A stretch of 64,000 nucleotides of DNA from Segatella copri (GTDB lineage Bacteria; Bacteroidota; Bacteroidia; Bacteroidales; Bacteroidaceae), in assembly GCF_019249655.2 (NCBI RefSeq), contig NZ_CP137557.1, positions 3,443,001-3,507,000 on the forward strand, written 5' to 3'. Position 1 is the first letter of the stretch, and the number at the start of each line of letters is the position of its first letter. Under the pieces are notes generated by a model. That model worked only from the letters and a program-made list of their open reading frames with translations. It did not search any database and was not told the origin of the DNA. A program made the position numbers and the translations under genes. Shown here in pieces: positions 1 through 8,784 of this stretch.

Positions 1-728
1 ATCAACTCATCTAGCGGAAGATTGAGAAACTGGTCGTGCATCGCGTTATCCGGCACTTCCAGGGCAAAGTACTCGCGGTAAGGGTGATGGGTAAAACTGG
101 TGAGTGATACGTACTCCTCGGGATAGCATACGCTGTGGGCAAACTCCAATGGGGTGTATTCGGCACCGAGCATGTGTACCTGCTTGGCAGGCATGTAGCC
201 GATTTCCTTATCGAAGAGATTGCTGAGTTCATCCTTCAGTTTCTCGATGCCCGACTTCTGGGCAATGGCTCCATCGCAGAGTTTCTCCACCTTTCGACAG
301 AGAATCTTATAGTTCACATCCTTTGGATCTTCATAGCTGTCGTATGGTTGTGCGCCATACTTATCTATATAATGTATGAGCATCGAAGCCATGCCTCGCA
401 TGCTGATGGGTTTCTTGCCTTGTGCGAAATAATATTCCAGGGCTTTCTCCTGAAGCATCATTCGTGCAACGTAAGCCACGGATAGGTTTACGGAGTCGCC
501 CTTCATGATATGCTCGCTCTCGATGGTAGCAAGCATGCCGTATGCCCAGCAGAGTTCGCTCTTTCCCTGGTTCTTGACAGGGGTGGAGCCGATAATCTGT
601 GCGTTCAGGGGCAGGTTGTCCTTGCCCGCTCCCTGGCGGGAAGGGGAAGCAGCTTCCGGCTTCTTCTGGTATCCGCAACTTGCTAGGAGAAGTGTGGCGA
701 GAAGGCTTATAATGATATTTCTATTCAT
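1..728 (-). CDS. Papain-like (C1 family) cysteine peptidase lipoprotein, 3' end cut by window
   Basis: Partial gene: the start (728) is in the window and the C-terminus runs off the left edge; about 242 codons are visible. The N-terminus is a lipoprotein signal with lipobox LLLASC (lipid-bearing Cys18), so the protein is probably anchored in the envelope. Residues 51-63 read VKNQGKSELCWAY, the classic papain active-site segment with oxyanion Gln54 and catalytic Cys60; the His and Asn lie beyond the edge or were not identified. The context around the Cys resembles the bleomycin hydrolase/aminopeptidase C group of family C1. The leader upstream (730-757) is a pure TA-rich repeat. Substrate unknown. 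Family call is solid from the Cys motif; finer assignment is inference. Confidence 0.75.
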   Translation of the reverse strand, partial: MNRNIIISLLATLLLASCGYQKKPEAASPSRQGAGKDNLPLNAQIIGSTPVKNQGKSELCWAYGMLATIESEHIMKGDSVNLSVAYVARMMLQEKALEYYFAQGKKPISMRGMASMLIHYIDKYGAQPYDSYEDPKDVNYKILCRKVEKLCDGAIAQKSGIEKLKDELSNLFDKEIGYMPAKQVHMLGAEYTPLEFAHSVCYPEEYVSLTSFTHHPYREYFALEVPDNAMHDQFLNLPLDEL

Positions 729-729
729 A

Positions 730-757
730 CATTATATTATATTATATTATATTATAT
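730..757. repeat. ATT/TAT low-complexity tract
   Basis: A run of about five ATTAT units directly upstream of the C1 peptidase start codon; it forms the A+T-rich leader of that gene. Length may vary by slippage. Confidence 0.6.
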
Positions 758-798
758 ATGTTGGTTATTACTAGGATGAATGATTGCTTGTAACTGAA

Positions 799-833
799 AA
801 AAGTTCCGTTCCGTTTCACGGAGCGGAACTTTT
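799..833 (-). terminator. Intrinsic terminator of lgt
   Basis: Arms 799-813 and 819-833 form a 15-bp stem with one G-U pair and a 5-nt loop; read on the minus strand it is followed by a T run. It lies between the lgt stop (890) and the next gene. Confidence 0.8.
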
Positions 834-889
834 CCTTGGCATAGCCTGGGAGATTCCTCTCCTTGGCTATCTGTATTCTTATGATAATC

Positions 890-1750
890 TTATGCTTTGC
901 TTTCCGTCTTCTTCGCTCTCTTGCCGCTGGTAGCGATGCTCCATACGCCAAGGGCGATGAGTGGAAGGCTCAGAATCTGTCCCATATCTACAGGCAATCC
1001 TGCTTCGAAAGCCACCTGAATCTCCTTCGTGTATTCGATGAAGAAGCGGAAGACGAAGATGAGGGTAAGGCAAAGACCGAAATAGAGTCCGCTACCCACA
1101 CTCTTGGGTCCTTTCTTCTTGTAGATGAAGAAGATGAGGAGGAAGAAGCAGAGATAGGCTATCGCCTCGTAGAGCTGACCGGGATGGCGTGGGTACTGAT
1201 CTTCCTTGACGAAGATGAATGCCCAAGGCACATTGGTTACCTTGCCGATGATTTCGGAGTTCATCAGGTTGCCCAGGCGGATGAAGCAGGCGGTGATGCC
1301 TGATACGATGCCCATGTTGTCAAGCAAAGTCCAGCCGCCCACCTTGGTCTTGCGGCAGTAGAGCCAGATGGCAACGAACAGTCCCAAAACGCCTCCATGA
1401 CTTGCCAATCCTTCGTAACCCGTGAATTTCCAGCTGCCATCTGCCATGTGGTGCATCGGGATGAACATCTCGATGATGTGATCCCACTGGGTGAGGAAAT
1501 ACTCCGGCTGATAGAAGATGCAGTGTCCCAGGCGGGCACCTGCCAGGATGCCTACGAAGAGGTAGATGAAGAGCGGTTCAAACTTATCCTCGCCCAACTT
1601 CTGCTCCTTGTAGAGACGGTGCATGAGCAAATAACCCAATAACAGCCCCACCATCCAGCAGGTGGCGTAGTATCGGATGGAGATAGGACCCAGGTGAGCC
1701 AGGATTGGGTCTGGGTCCCATACGATATAGTTTAGCAAATTTGCTGTCAT
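890..1750 (-). CDS. lgt: Prolipoprotein diacylglyceryl transferase
   Basis: 286 aa, polytopic inner-membrane enzyme that moves the diacylglyceryl group from phosphatidylglycerol to the lipobox cysteine of prolipoproteins. Family marks are visible: YYATCWMVG in the first helices, GARLGHCIFYQPEYF, the ASHGGVLG segment (essential His in the family) and RLGNLMNSE. Length is normal. It lies 6 nt downstream of ychF on the same strand, so it is probably translated from the ychF transcript; a strong intrinsic terminator follows. Its clients include the lipoproteins encoded nearby at 1-728 and 5135-6154. High confidence. Confidence 0.97.
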   Translation of the reverse strand: MTANLLNYIVWDPDPILAHLGPISIRYYATCWMVGLLLGYLLMHRLYKEQKLGEDKFEPLFIYLFVGILAGARLGHCIFYQPEYFLTQWDHIIEMFIPMHHMADGSWKFTGYEGLASHGGVLGLFVAIWLYCRKTKVGGWTLLDNMGIVSGITACFIRLGNLMNSEIIGKVTNVPWAFIFVKEDQYPRHPGQLYEAIAYLCFFLLIFFIYKKKGPKSVGSGLYFGLCLTLIFVFRFFIEYTKEIQVAFEAGLPVDMGQILSLPLIALGVWSIATSGKRAKKTESKA

Positions 1751-1756
1751 AATCGT

Positions 1757-2860
1757 TTATACGTTGAAACGGAAGTGCATGATGTCGCCATCCTGCACGA
1801 TGTACTCCTTGCCCTCGATGCCGAGCTTACCAGCCTCGCGTACTGCTGCTTCAGAGCCATACTTGATATAGTCATCATACTTGATAACCTCTGCACGGAT
1901 GAATCCTTTCTCGAAGTCGGTGTGGATGACGCCGGCACACTGAGGAGCCTTCCAGCCCTTGTGATAGGTCCATGCCTTTACCTCCATCTCACCTGCGGTG
2001 ATGAATGTTTCAAGGTTCAGCAGGGCGTATGCCTTCTTGATGAGTCGGTTTACGCCGCTCTCTTCCAGGCCGAGCTCTTCGAGGAACATCAGCTTGTCTT
2101 CGTAGGTTTCGAGCGATGCGATGTCTTCCTCAGTCTTGGCTGCGATGACCATGCACTCAGCACCTTCTTCCTTGGCGATTTCCTCTACCTTCTTGCTATA
2201 CTCGTTGCCGGTCTTGGCAGAAGCTTCATCTACATTGGCTACGTAGAGTACTGGCTTGGTAGTGAGGAGGAAGAGGTCGTGAGCCACTTTCTGCTCTTCC
2301 TTGGTTTCGAAAGTAACGCCACGGGCGTTCTTTCCCTGCTCCAGAACAGCCTTGTAAGCCTCGAGCACGGTAACCATCAGCTTGGCATCCTTGTTGCCGG
2401 CAGCTGCAGTCTTCTGCTGCTTGGCGAGCTGAGATTCGATGGTTTCCAGGTCCTTGAGCTGCAACTCTGTATCGATGACGCTCTTATCCTCCAATGGGTC
2501 AACCTTGGCGCCACCTTCGCGCACGATGTTGTCATCGTCGAAGCAGCGGATTACGTGGATGATTGCATCGCACTCACGGATATTTCCCAAGAATTTATTA
2601 CCAAGACCTTCGCCCTTGCTGGCACCCTTTACGAGGCCTGCGATATCTACGATTTCGCAAGTAGCTGGGACGATGCGTCCTGGGTGAACAATCTCTGCCA
2701 ATTTGTTGAGTCGCTCATCAGGTACGGTGATGACGCCCAAGTTTGGTTCGATAGTACAGAAAGGGAAGTTAGCTGCCTGTGCCTTTGCACTAGACAGACA
2801 GTTGAACAGTGTAGACTTACCCACGTTTGGGAGGCCTACAATACCACATTTTAATGCCAT
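1757..2860 (-). CDS. ychF: Redox-responsive OBG-family ATPase YchF
   Basis: 367 aa, usual length. N-terminal P-loop GLPNVGKS (residues 9-16), switch segment DIAGLV, and the C-terminal TGS-like domain ending in [11 protein letters not shown]. YchF is a universally conserved cytosolic P-loop NTPase that prefers ATP over GTP and associates with ribosomes. It heads a two-gene unit with lgt. A Bacteroidota promoter sits just upstream (2890-2921). Identification is very strong; the cellular role is known only generally for the family. Confidence 0.97.
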   Translation of the reverse strand: MALKCGIVGLPNVGKSTLFNCLSSAKAQAANFPFCTIEPNLGVITVPDERLNKLAEIVHPGRIVPATCEIVDIAGLVKGASKGEGLGNKFLGNIRECDAIIHVIRCFDDDNIVREGGAKVDPLEDKSVIDTELQLKDLETIESQLAKQQKTAAAGNKDAKLMVTVLEAYKAVLEQGKNARGVTFETKEEQKVAHDLFLLTTKPVLYVANVDEASAKTGNEYSKKVEEIAKEEGAECMVIAAKTEEDIASLETYEDKLMFLEELGLEESGVNRLIKKAYALLNLETFITAGEMEVKAWTYHKGWKAPQCAGVIHTDFEKGFIRAEVIKYDDYIKYGSEAAVREAGKLGIEGKEYIVQDGDIMHFRFNV

Positions 2861-2889
2861 TTTATTTTTAAACGTTTAAATATTTGGTG

Positions 2890-2921
2890 CAAAGGTACAC
2901 ATTATAAATGAAAGATACAAA
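2890..2921 (-). promoter_or_regulatory. Promoter of ychF-lgt
   Basis: On the minus strand TACCTTTG (2890-2897) matches the -7 box TAnnTTTG and TTTG (2918-2921) the -33 box, with 20 nt between them. Confidence 0.75.
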
Positions 2922-2944
2922 GAAATCGTGGAAAATTAACTAAA

Positions 2945-2975
2945 AAAGGCATCCACAGCCCCCGTGGATGCCTTT
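2945..2975 (-). terminator. Intrinsic terminator of the 2989-5178 gene
   Basis: Arms 2948-2956 and 2964-2972 form a perfect 9-bp GC-rich stem with flanking A and T runs; read on the minus strand it is followed by six T. Confidence 0.85.
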
Positions 2976-2988
2976 ATGATAGCATTTT

Positions 2989-5178
2989 TTAGAGATTCTT
3001 TTCGAATTGCTTCAATACATCGCATCGGGTGGTGTATTGATCCACGATTTCCGGATGCTGATGGCTGAACTGGCTCCATTCCATCATCGCCTGATATTGA
3101 GCGGATTGTGGTTGTAGAAGCTTCTGCTCTTTCCAGTTGGCATCATAGGTAATCTTAAACCATGGGTCGATGCCGATGGATGAGAGGGCATAGAGCGAAT
3201 GATAGCGAAGCGTAAGATTGCTGCTTTGCTTGCTTACCTTTAAATATTTCTGAGCGATTGCTGCGAAATCGGCTTCGCCTGTGCGGGCACTATCAGTTAC
3301 GCTTTTGCCATAATGGGTAAGATACCAGCAGTCGCCATAGCAGGATGCCTGATAATAGCGGGTGGCAAGTTCGTAGGCAAGTTTCTCTCTGGATTCACCT
3401 TCACGAGTCACATTGTATTGGCCGATGAGCTGGTTCATTTCCTGGCAGAATTTCCACTTCGGGTTCTCCTTTAGGTGGGCATAACTGCCCTGAATGCTCC
3501 ACATATCCGAATCATTTACTTTCTGGTGGTTGAACCAGTAAGGCACAGCGTAGCTGCGCTTTTCGGCGTAGAAACTGATGGTCTGGTTGTTGATGAAATC
3601 CAAAGAAACATCCTTCTGCCAGCGAGCAGCTTCGCCAAAGTTACCCTCGGCAAGATACTTGGTGCCTATCATATCCTTGAAGAAATCGGCATTGCGATAG
3701 AGTGACTGGCAGACGTATTGCTCGAAGGCATCCTGATGAGGAGATGTGATGAAGCGATAGTAATCAGCCAGCTGCTGCGCAGAGAGCGAATCGAGACGAA
3801 TGGCGTATTCTGATGAATAAAGATAGCGGCCGATGTATTCTTCATTCTGTTGCTCCTTGTAGAAGGTTCGCATGTAGGCATCCATCATGCCATACATCGC
3901 CGTGGCCATGCTTTCGTAATCTCTGCCGGCTTCCTGCCGGTTTTCCTTTTTCGCCTTATCTGCCATCGTCTTGAACCGGTTGTACAGGGCGCGGTAAGCC
4001 ACACGCTCCTTCACCTCTACATAGTGAATGTCGGGATTGATGAAATCACCTTTTTTCAGGCTTCCTCCCTTTGCCATTTCGTTGAGCCATTTGAATTCGC
4101 CGACCAGATATTGCGGATAATCGTTATCTACCTGTGTATTTCGGGTAGAAACCAGAAGGTGGATGGCTCTTGCATTATCCTTCATTCGTTGTGTTCCATC
4201 CAGGGCTACTGCTTCACTAATCTCCTTCCATGCTTCCTGCTGATATCCATAGAGATAATGGAGCATGGCAGTGGCAGAACGCCACAGGCAAGGATTCTGC
4301 GTCTTGCCTTCAGCAATGACCTTATTGGCAAAGGTGATGAAGTTGAGGGCTTCTTTCTGGTAGATTACCTTGGCGCCAATCTCCTCAATCCATTCCTTGT
4401 TTATTGGGTTCTGGTTGCGGCTGTCTATCGTCTGCTGACAGTTGTTTACGAAATCCTGCACCAGATAGGTGAGCATTGCCGAGTTCGGATTCTTGAGATA
4501 AGTGCTCTGAATGCCAGCAAGATTGCGATAGTTTCGGGCGAGCACTCTGATGCTTGCCATATCTCCCTGCTCGGCATAGATATCGAGTGCCTGCTGGTGT
4601 CGTCCCGTTTTCCACAAAGCCCGGGCATAAATGTTGCGCATCGCCTCCCGCCATGGTGATTTCGGAAGTCGGGAGGCGATGGCATTCCAATAGGTGATGT
4701 TCTGCTGGTGGAATCCTTTCATCATGTTGGTACGCATACGGAGCAGGGCATACTGGCTCTTGAGTTGGGTGCCTTTATAAATTTTGGAGGCATTGTTGAG
4801 CCGGGTCAGCGATTGCTGAATCTGTAGCCGTTCTTGCTTCGAGGCGTAGTTCCAGGCATTGGGATTCAGTTTCTCGCAGGCATCCAGGTAGGCATTCAGG
4901 TTTCTCAGGTAAGAAAGCATTCCTGCATCCTTCTTGCTTTGGGCTACTTTCTTAATATCCTCCTTGTTCCATCTGTAGAAAGATAAGTTGATGGAGGATG
5001 TATTGCCGGCATATTTCTGCCAGTAACTGGCGATATCGTAGAGATATGCTGGCGAAGTCTGGTCGCGGTTGAACACGCTGAACATATAGTAGTTATGATC
5101 AGAGTATTCGGCAACGCAGGCGTTGGCGTGGGTGCTAAATGCTGCTGCCATCACTCCTATGATTAAAAATCTTTTCAT
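2989..5178 (-). CDS. Exported protein of unknown function, 729 aa
   Basis: I chose the start at 5178 because it opens a normal signal peptide (MKRFLIIGVMAAAF... cleaved near THANA); an upstream in-frame Met would place 25 residues before it. The reading frame starts inside the 3' end of the upstream lipoprotein gene (44-nt overlap), so the two are translationally linked. The mature part is Tyr/Gln/Asn-rich and looks alpha-helical, with many A..LY...G..QEAW-like helical pairs suggestive of degenerate TPR/SEL repeats, but I see no catalytic motif. Probably periplasmic or surface-exposed. No known family recognised. Confidence 0.75.
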   Translation of the reverse strand: MKRFLIIGVMAAAFSTHANACVAEYSDHNYYMFSVFNRDQTSPAYLYDIASYWQKYAGNTSSINLSFYRWNKEDIKKVAQSKKDAGMLSYLRNLNAYLDACEKLNPNAWNYASKQERLQIQQSLTRLNNASKIYKGTQLKSQYALLRMRTNMMKGFHQQNITYWNAIASRLPKSPWREAMRNIYARALWKTGRHQQALDIYAEQGDMASIRVLARNYRNLAGIQSTYLKNPNSAMLTYLVQDFVNNCQQTIDSRNQNPINKEWIEEIGAKVIYQKEALNFITFANKVIAEGKTQNPCLWRSATAMLHYLYGYQQEAWKEISEAVALDGTQRMKDNARAIHLLVSTRNTQVDNDYPQYLVGEFKWLNEMAKGGSLKKGDFINPDIHYVEVKERVAYRALYNRFKTMADKAKKENRQEAGRDYESMATAMYGMMDAYMRTFYKEQQNEEYIGRYLYSSEYAIRLDSLSAQQLADYYRFITSPHQDAFEQYVCQSLYRNADFFKDMIGTKYLAEGNFGEAARWQKDVSLDFINNQTISFYAEKRSYAVPYWFNHQKVNDSDMWSIQGSYAHLKENPKWKFCQEMNQLIGQYNVTREGESREKLAYELATRYYQASCYGDCWYLTHYGKSVTDSARTGEADFAAIAQKYLKVSKQSSNLTLRYHSLYALSSIGIDPWFKITYDANWKEQKLLQPQSAQYQAMMEWSQFSHQHPEIVDQYTTRCDVLKQFEKNL

Positions 5179-6154
5179 AATCTTCTGATTTAAATCGTTT
5201 GATATTATCGGTATTGAGGTCGAAGAGAATAACCTCGCTGTTGATGTCTTCATCCTGGTGATTGATGCTTCTTACGGCTTCCATGATGTCGCTCATTTCG
5301 GGCTTTCTTATCACGATGCTGTCGCTTGGCAATACAGGGAAATCATCATCAGCATGCATGATGCCTACAAATTTTCCTTCTCTGAAGAGGATACGCCAAC
5401 TGAAGAGTGGATAAGCGGCAGAAAGCGGCAACGGATAACTGGTCAGATGCTGGATATAGGGAGCCACATCCTTCATATCGAGTATCGGCTTTTGGCAACT
5501 AAGCTGTTTTACGTCGCCCGTATTATACATCATCAGGATGCCTCTATCCACAGGGGGTGGAGTCATAGAGAGCTGGTGTAACCGGATGGTAGCAGACAGC
5601 TTTATCTGCTTGGCTTTGGCTTTCACTCTTAGTTTTTCGAGAAAATTGAAGTAAGCCTTTTGGGTTGATGCCGTCCAGTCGCAGTCAATCTGAATCTCTT
5701 TCACATTCTCGATGTCATTGGCTTCGTTCATCTGAAGGATGCGAAGAAGAATTTTATCGGCTAGGTTTTCCAATCCTTCTTTAGGGAGAGTTTTCAGGCA
5801 ACTGTTGACGATATAGACTACGGGGATGATTTCTATGTCTTCCGGTATCAGAGATCCATTCTTGTTTCTGTTTCCATCTTCTTCAAGGTTATTGAAATGC
5901 AGGGTGGCGTTGGGCATGATTTCCCCTTCTGCATCCTTTACCACGTCGAAGTATCTCACGTAGAGTCGCTCAATGTGGTGTTTTCGGATGAAGTTCATCT
6001 TGTTGCTGTCCAATTGCCATGTTGTGCTCCAATAGTAGACGGAACGGAGGCTTTTCTCTGCTTTATCTTGTGAGCAGGAAGTGAAACCGATGGTTGTAGC
6101 TAAGGCAAGTAGCAAGAATGCCAGTGTTATATGATTCCATATTCTCCTCATCAT
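5135..6154 (-). CDS. Lipoprotein of unknown function, possibly TIM-barrel-like
   Basis: 339 aa. Signal peptide with lipobox IGFTSC near residue 27 predicts a lipoprotein. The mature part begins with VYYWSTTWQLD and contains LYVRYFDV, IEIIPVVYIVN and IQIDCDWT followed by a long amphipathic helix; strands ending in acidic or aromatic residues in this order are reminiscent of glycoside-hydrolase-like (beta/alpha) barrels, but I cannot place it in a family. It overlaps the next gene by 44 nt, so the two products probably act together. Start: two adjacent Met codons; the first is given. Confidence 0.75.
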   Translation of the reverse strand: MMRRIWNHITLAFLLLALATTIGFTSCSQDKAEKSLRSVYYWSTTWQLDSNKMNFIRKHHIERLYVRYFDVVKDAEGEIMPNATLHFNNLEEDGNRNKNGSLIPEDIEIIPVVYIVNSCLKTLPKEGLENLADKILLRILQMNEANDIENVKEIQIDCDWTASTQKAYFNFLEKLRVKAKAKQIKLSATIRLHQLSMTPPPVDRGILMMYNTGDVKQLSCQKPILDMKDVAPYIQHLTSYPLPLSAAYPLFSWRILFREGKFVGIMHADDDFPVLPSDSIVIRKPEMSDIMEAVRSINHQDEDINSEVILFDLNTDNIKRFKSEDYEKIFNHRSDGSSI

Positions 6155-6202
6155 TGATGATTTCCGTTTTCTTCTTATTATTCCCCTAATACCCCTTTTT
6201 TG

Positions 6203-6262
6203 TTTCCTTAAGGGAAAATTTATGTTCCCTTAAGTGAAACTCGGTGTTTCCTTAAGGAAACA
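6203..6262. repeat. Three tandem palindromes phased at 22 bp
   Basis: Palindromes centred on TTAA at 6208-6211, 6230-6233 and 6252-6255, exactly 22 bp apart. The third, TGTTTCCTTAAGGAAACA (6245-6262), is a perfect 18-bp palindrome; the other two are near copies. They lie between the dfx terminator and the lipoprotein gene starting at 6154. Confidence 0.85.
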
Positions 6263-6280
6263 GAATTCTTTCTCTAACAT

Positions 6281-6332
6281 AAAAGGTCTCGAATCATATT
6301 CCCTGTATTGGGAAAATAAAACGAGACCTTTT
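6281..6332 (-). terminator. Terminator of the rubredoxin-dfx operon
   Basis: Perfect 11-bp arms 6281-6291 and 6322-6332 flanked by A/T; the 30-nt loop holds a smaller TTCCC/GGGAA hairpin. Confidence 0.75.
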
Positions 6333-6378
6333 ATTGTATATGAATATACTTTTCCGTCATGATATTGCATGATGGTAT

Positions 6379-6768
6379 TTATCCTTCGATTACTCCTTTC
6401 CACAACCCGTGAAGGTTGCAGTATTCTCGAGCCGTAACATCCTTGGCTTCTGCGTTTGTCAGGAAGATAGCTTCAGGCTTTTCGCCTGGCTTCAACTCGT
6501 GACGAAGCACATCGGTAGGGGTGAGCAACTCTATCCACTGGATGTAATGCTCTGGAAGCATAGGATGCTCCACGCTTCCTACGGTTACACGATAGCCGCC
6601 TTCTATAGGTTCTATCACTGGCACATGCTTCTCCCTGGCACCATCGCTGGTGTTCTCCTTCATGAGCTTCATCGGCTCACCGCAGCAGCTGAGCACGGCT
6701 CCCTTGTTTACTACTTCTACCACGTTGCCACAAATCTGGCAGCGGTAGATTTCTCTAATCTTAGTCAT
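6379..6768 (-). CDS. dfx: Superoxide reductase, desulfoferrodoxin type
   Basis: 129 aa, two-domain superoxide reductase. It reduces superoxide to hydrogen peroxide in the cytoplasm without making oxygen, a usual anaerobe defence. The desulforedoxin-like domain has its four iron ligands (Cys10, Cys13, Cys28, Cys29). The catalytic Fe(His)4Cys site is complete: His48, His68, His74, Cys117 and His120, with Lys47 next to the site. It follows the rubredoxin gene by 69 nt on the same strand; rubredoxin is the usual electron donor for this enzyme family, so the pair makes a working unit. High confidence. Confidence 0.96.
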   Translation of the reverse strand: MTKIREIYRCQICGNVVEVVNKGAVLSCCGEPMKLMKENTSDGAREKHVPVIEPIEGGYRVTVGSVEHPMLPEHYIQWIELLTPTDVLRHELKPGEKPEAIFLTNAEAKDVTAREYCNLHGLWKGVIEG

Positions 6769-6837
6769 ATTTGTTCCTCCTATAATTTTGTTTCTCCTAT
6801 TTCTGATAGGAGTTCTTGAATCCTCTATGAGGCTTTA

Positions 6838-7002
6838 TTATTCCTCTACCGGGCTAAAGTCTTCCTTGCCTACTCCGCAAAGAGGGCAAACCCAATCATC
6901 CGGGATATCTTCAAATGCTGTACCTGGAGCGATGCCGCCCTCTGGATCTCCTACTTCTGGATCATAAATCCAACCACATACGTCGCAAATATATTTCTTC
7001 AT
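6838..7002 (-). CDS. Rubredoxin
   Basis: 54 aa, standard rubredoxin size, with the Fe(Cys)4 ligands Cys6, Cys9, Cys39 and Cys42 in YICDVCGW and CPLCGVGK. The start at 7002 gives the canonical [10 protein letters not shown]-terminus and is preceded by AAAGGAAC; the open frame continues upstream to 7101 but would then include the promoter. Small cytosolic electron carrier; first gene of the operon with dfx, so likely donor to the superoxide reductase. Confidence 0.96.
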   Translation of the reverse strand: MKKYICDVCGWIYDPEVGDPEGGIAPGTAFEDIPDDWVCPLCGVGKEDFSPVEE

Positions 7003-7090
7003 AATGTTCCTTTCTTTCTTTGATATTAATAATCTTGTTCTTTCACTCTCTATCAGAAGGCTTTTCTGCCTATTCGTCTGATAACTACTG

Positions 7091-7122
7091 CAAAGATACA
7101 ACTATTTTTTCTTATCTCCAAA
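7091..7122 (-). promoter_or_regulatory. Promoter of the rubredoxin-dfx operon
   Basis: TATCTTTG (7091-7098, minus strand) with TTTG (7119-7122) 20 nt upstream, a close match to the Bacteroidota consensus. It rules out the upstream in-frame start at 7101. Confidence 0.8.
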
Positions 7123-7255
7123 TAAAATTGAAAAAATTACAATTTTATTATCTAATTTAAAGTCTTATAACATAGAATGCTTCTTCAAGGACAAAGGAGA
7201 GCCATCATTACGGAGTTTTTTTTATCTGAAAATAGACTTTTTCGGATTTTATCTC

Positions 7256-7284
7256 TTTGCTCTGAAAAAAAAGTTGTATATTTG
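7256..7284 (+). promoter_or_regulatory. Promoter of the alpha-L-fucosidase gene
   Basis: TATATTTG (7277-7284) is a perfect -7 box; TTTG at 7256-7259 is a candidate -33 box with a rather short 17-nt spacer. Confidence 0.6.
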
Positions 7285-7327
7285 CACCATAATAACTAAC
7301 TGTAACAATTTAATTATGGGAATTAAA

Positions 7328-8677
7328 ATGAATTTTAAGTCACAATTGTGTGCTGCAATCCTTACTTTGGGTTGCTCTTGCCTGACGGCTAACGCTATCG
7401 TTACTAAAGATGCTGCCAAGGAAAACAAGGCACAGGCTCAGCATTATCAGCCTTCTCCAGAGAACTTGGAATCTAGAAAGCAGTTCCAGGATGATAAGTT
7501 CGGTATCTTCCTGCATTGGGGATTGTACAGCATGCTCGCCACCGGCGAATGGACAATGACCAACAAGGATTTGAACTATAAGGAGTATGCCAAGCTGGCT
7601 GGTGGTTTCTATCCTTCTAAGTTTGATGCAGCCAAATGGGTGGCTGCCATCAAGGCTTCGGGTGCCAAGTACATCTGCTTCACCACTCGCCATCACGAGG
7701 GTTTCTCTATGTTCAAGACCAAGTATTCTGATTATAATATTGTAGATGCTACTCCTTTCCGTCGCGACATCGTGAAGGAATTGGCGGATGAGTGCCACAA
7801 GCAGGGCATCGCTTTGCATCTTTATTACTCTCATATTGACTGGTATCGCGAGGATGCTGTTTGGGGAAGAACGGGTAGAGGCACTGGTCGCCCTAACCCT
7901 GAGGGTAACTGGAAGAGCTATTATCAGTTTATGAACAATCAGCTTACTGAACTTCTTACCAACTACGGTAAGGTGAGATGTATCTGGTTTGATGGATGGT
8001 GGGATCAGGATCAGAATCCTAACTTCGACTGGCAGTTGCCAGAGCAGTATGAGTTGATTCATCGCCTGCAGCCAGGCTGCTTGATAGTCAACAACCATCA
8101 TTCTTCTCCTTTCGAGGGCGAGGATGTTCAGGCTTTCGAGCGTGATCTTCCTGGAGAGAATAAGGCAGGATTGTCGGGTCAGGACATCAGCCGTCTGCCT
8201 CTCGAAACTTGTGAGACGATGAATGGTATGTGGGGTTACAAGATTACCGACCAGAATTATAAATCTACCAAGACGCTGGTACATTACCTGGTGAATGCAG
8301 CTGGCAAGAATGCCAACCTGCTGATGAACATCGGTCCTCAGCCAGATGGTGAGCTTCCTGCTGTTGCCTTGGAGCGTTTGGCAGAGATGGGAGAGTGGAT
8401 GAAGACTTACGGCGAGACCATCTATGGTACCCGTGGCGGCATCGTGGCTCCTCACGATTGGGGTGTTACCACCCAGAAGGGAAACCGACTCTTTGTTCAT
8501 ATTCTGAACCTGAAGGATAAGAGTCTCTTCTTGCCTCTTGGAAACCAGAAGGTGAAGAAGGCTTTCGATTTTGCCAGCAAGAAACCTGTGAAGATTCAGA
8601 AGTGCGAAGGTGGTGTGGTTTTGAATCTTGGTGAGGTTCCTACAGAAATGGATAAGGTTGTGGAAATCGCACTCTAA
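7328..8677 (+). CDS. Secreted alpha-L-fucosidase, GH29
   Basis: 449 aa. Start taken at 7328 because it gives a clean signal peptide (cleavage near LTANA) and lies downstream of the promoter; the in-frame Met at 7274 would precede transcription, and 7316 is a possible alternative. The GH29 catalytic barrel is obvious: KFGIFLHWGLYS, YICFTTRHHEGFSMF, and RCIWFDGWW, whose Asp222 is the family nucleophile. The enzyme removes L-fucose from glycans, probably in the periplasm or at the surface. It is a monocistronic unit with its own promoter and a strong terminator. No SusC/SusD pair is near, so it is not in an evident polysaccharide utilisation locus. Confidence 0.95.
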   Translation: MNFKSQLCAAILTLGCSCLTANAIVTKDAAKENKAQAQHYQPSPENLESRKQFQDDKFGIFLHWGLYSMLATGEWTMTNKDLNYKEYAKLAGGFYPSKFDAAKWVAAIKASGAKYICFTTRHHEGFSMFKTKYSDYNIVDATPFRRDIVKELADECHKQGIALHLYYSHIDWYREDAVWGRTGRGTGRPNPEGNWKSYYQFMNNQLTELLTNYGKVRCIWFDGWWDQDQNPNFDWQLPEQYELIHRLQPGCLIVNNHHSSPFEGEDVQAFERDLPGENKAGLSGQDISRLPLETCETMNGMWGYKITDQNYKSTKTLVHYLVNAAGKNANLLMNIGPQPDGELPAVALERLAEMGEWMKTYGETIYGTRGGIVAPHDWGVTTQKGNRLFVHILNLKDKSLFLPLGNQKVKKAFDFASKKPVKIQKCEGGVVLNLGEVPTEMDKVVEIAL

Positions 8678-8700
8678 GCTTGTGTGAATAACATATTGGA

Positions 8701-8743
8701 AAAGTGTCGTAATCTCTATGTTTTCAAGAGATTGCGACACTTT
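8701..8743 (+). terminator. Terminator of the fucosidase gene
   Basis: 17-bp stem (8701-8717 with 8727-8743, one G-U pair), 9-nt loop, then a T run. Confidence 0.88.
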
Positions 8744-8784
8744 TTTATGGGTTGGAAAACTTTAACCCAAAAGATTGGCTAACT

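Noticed and set aside
7274..7327. Upstream Met codons of the fucosidase frame
   Set aside because: The one at 7274 precedes the -7 box and cannot be in the mRNA; the one at 7316 only adds four residues before a normal signal peptide.
7340..8740. 466-codon open frame on the minus strand opposite the fucosidase
   Set aside because: It is the mirror of a gene with strong GH29 motifs and signal peptide; its translation shows no domain.
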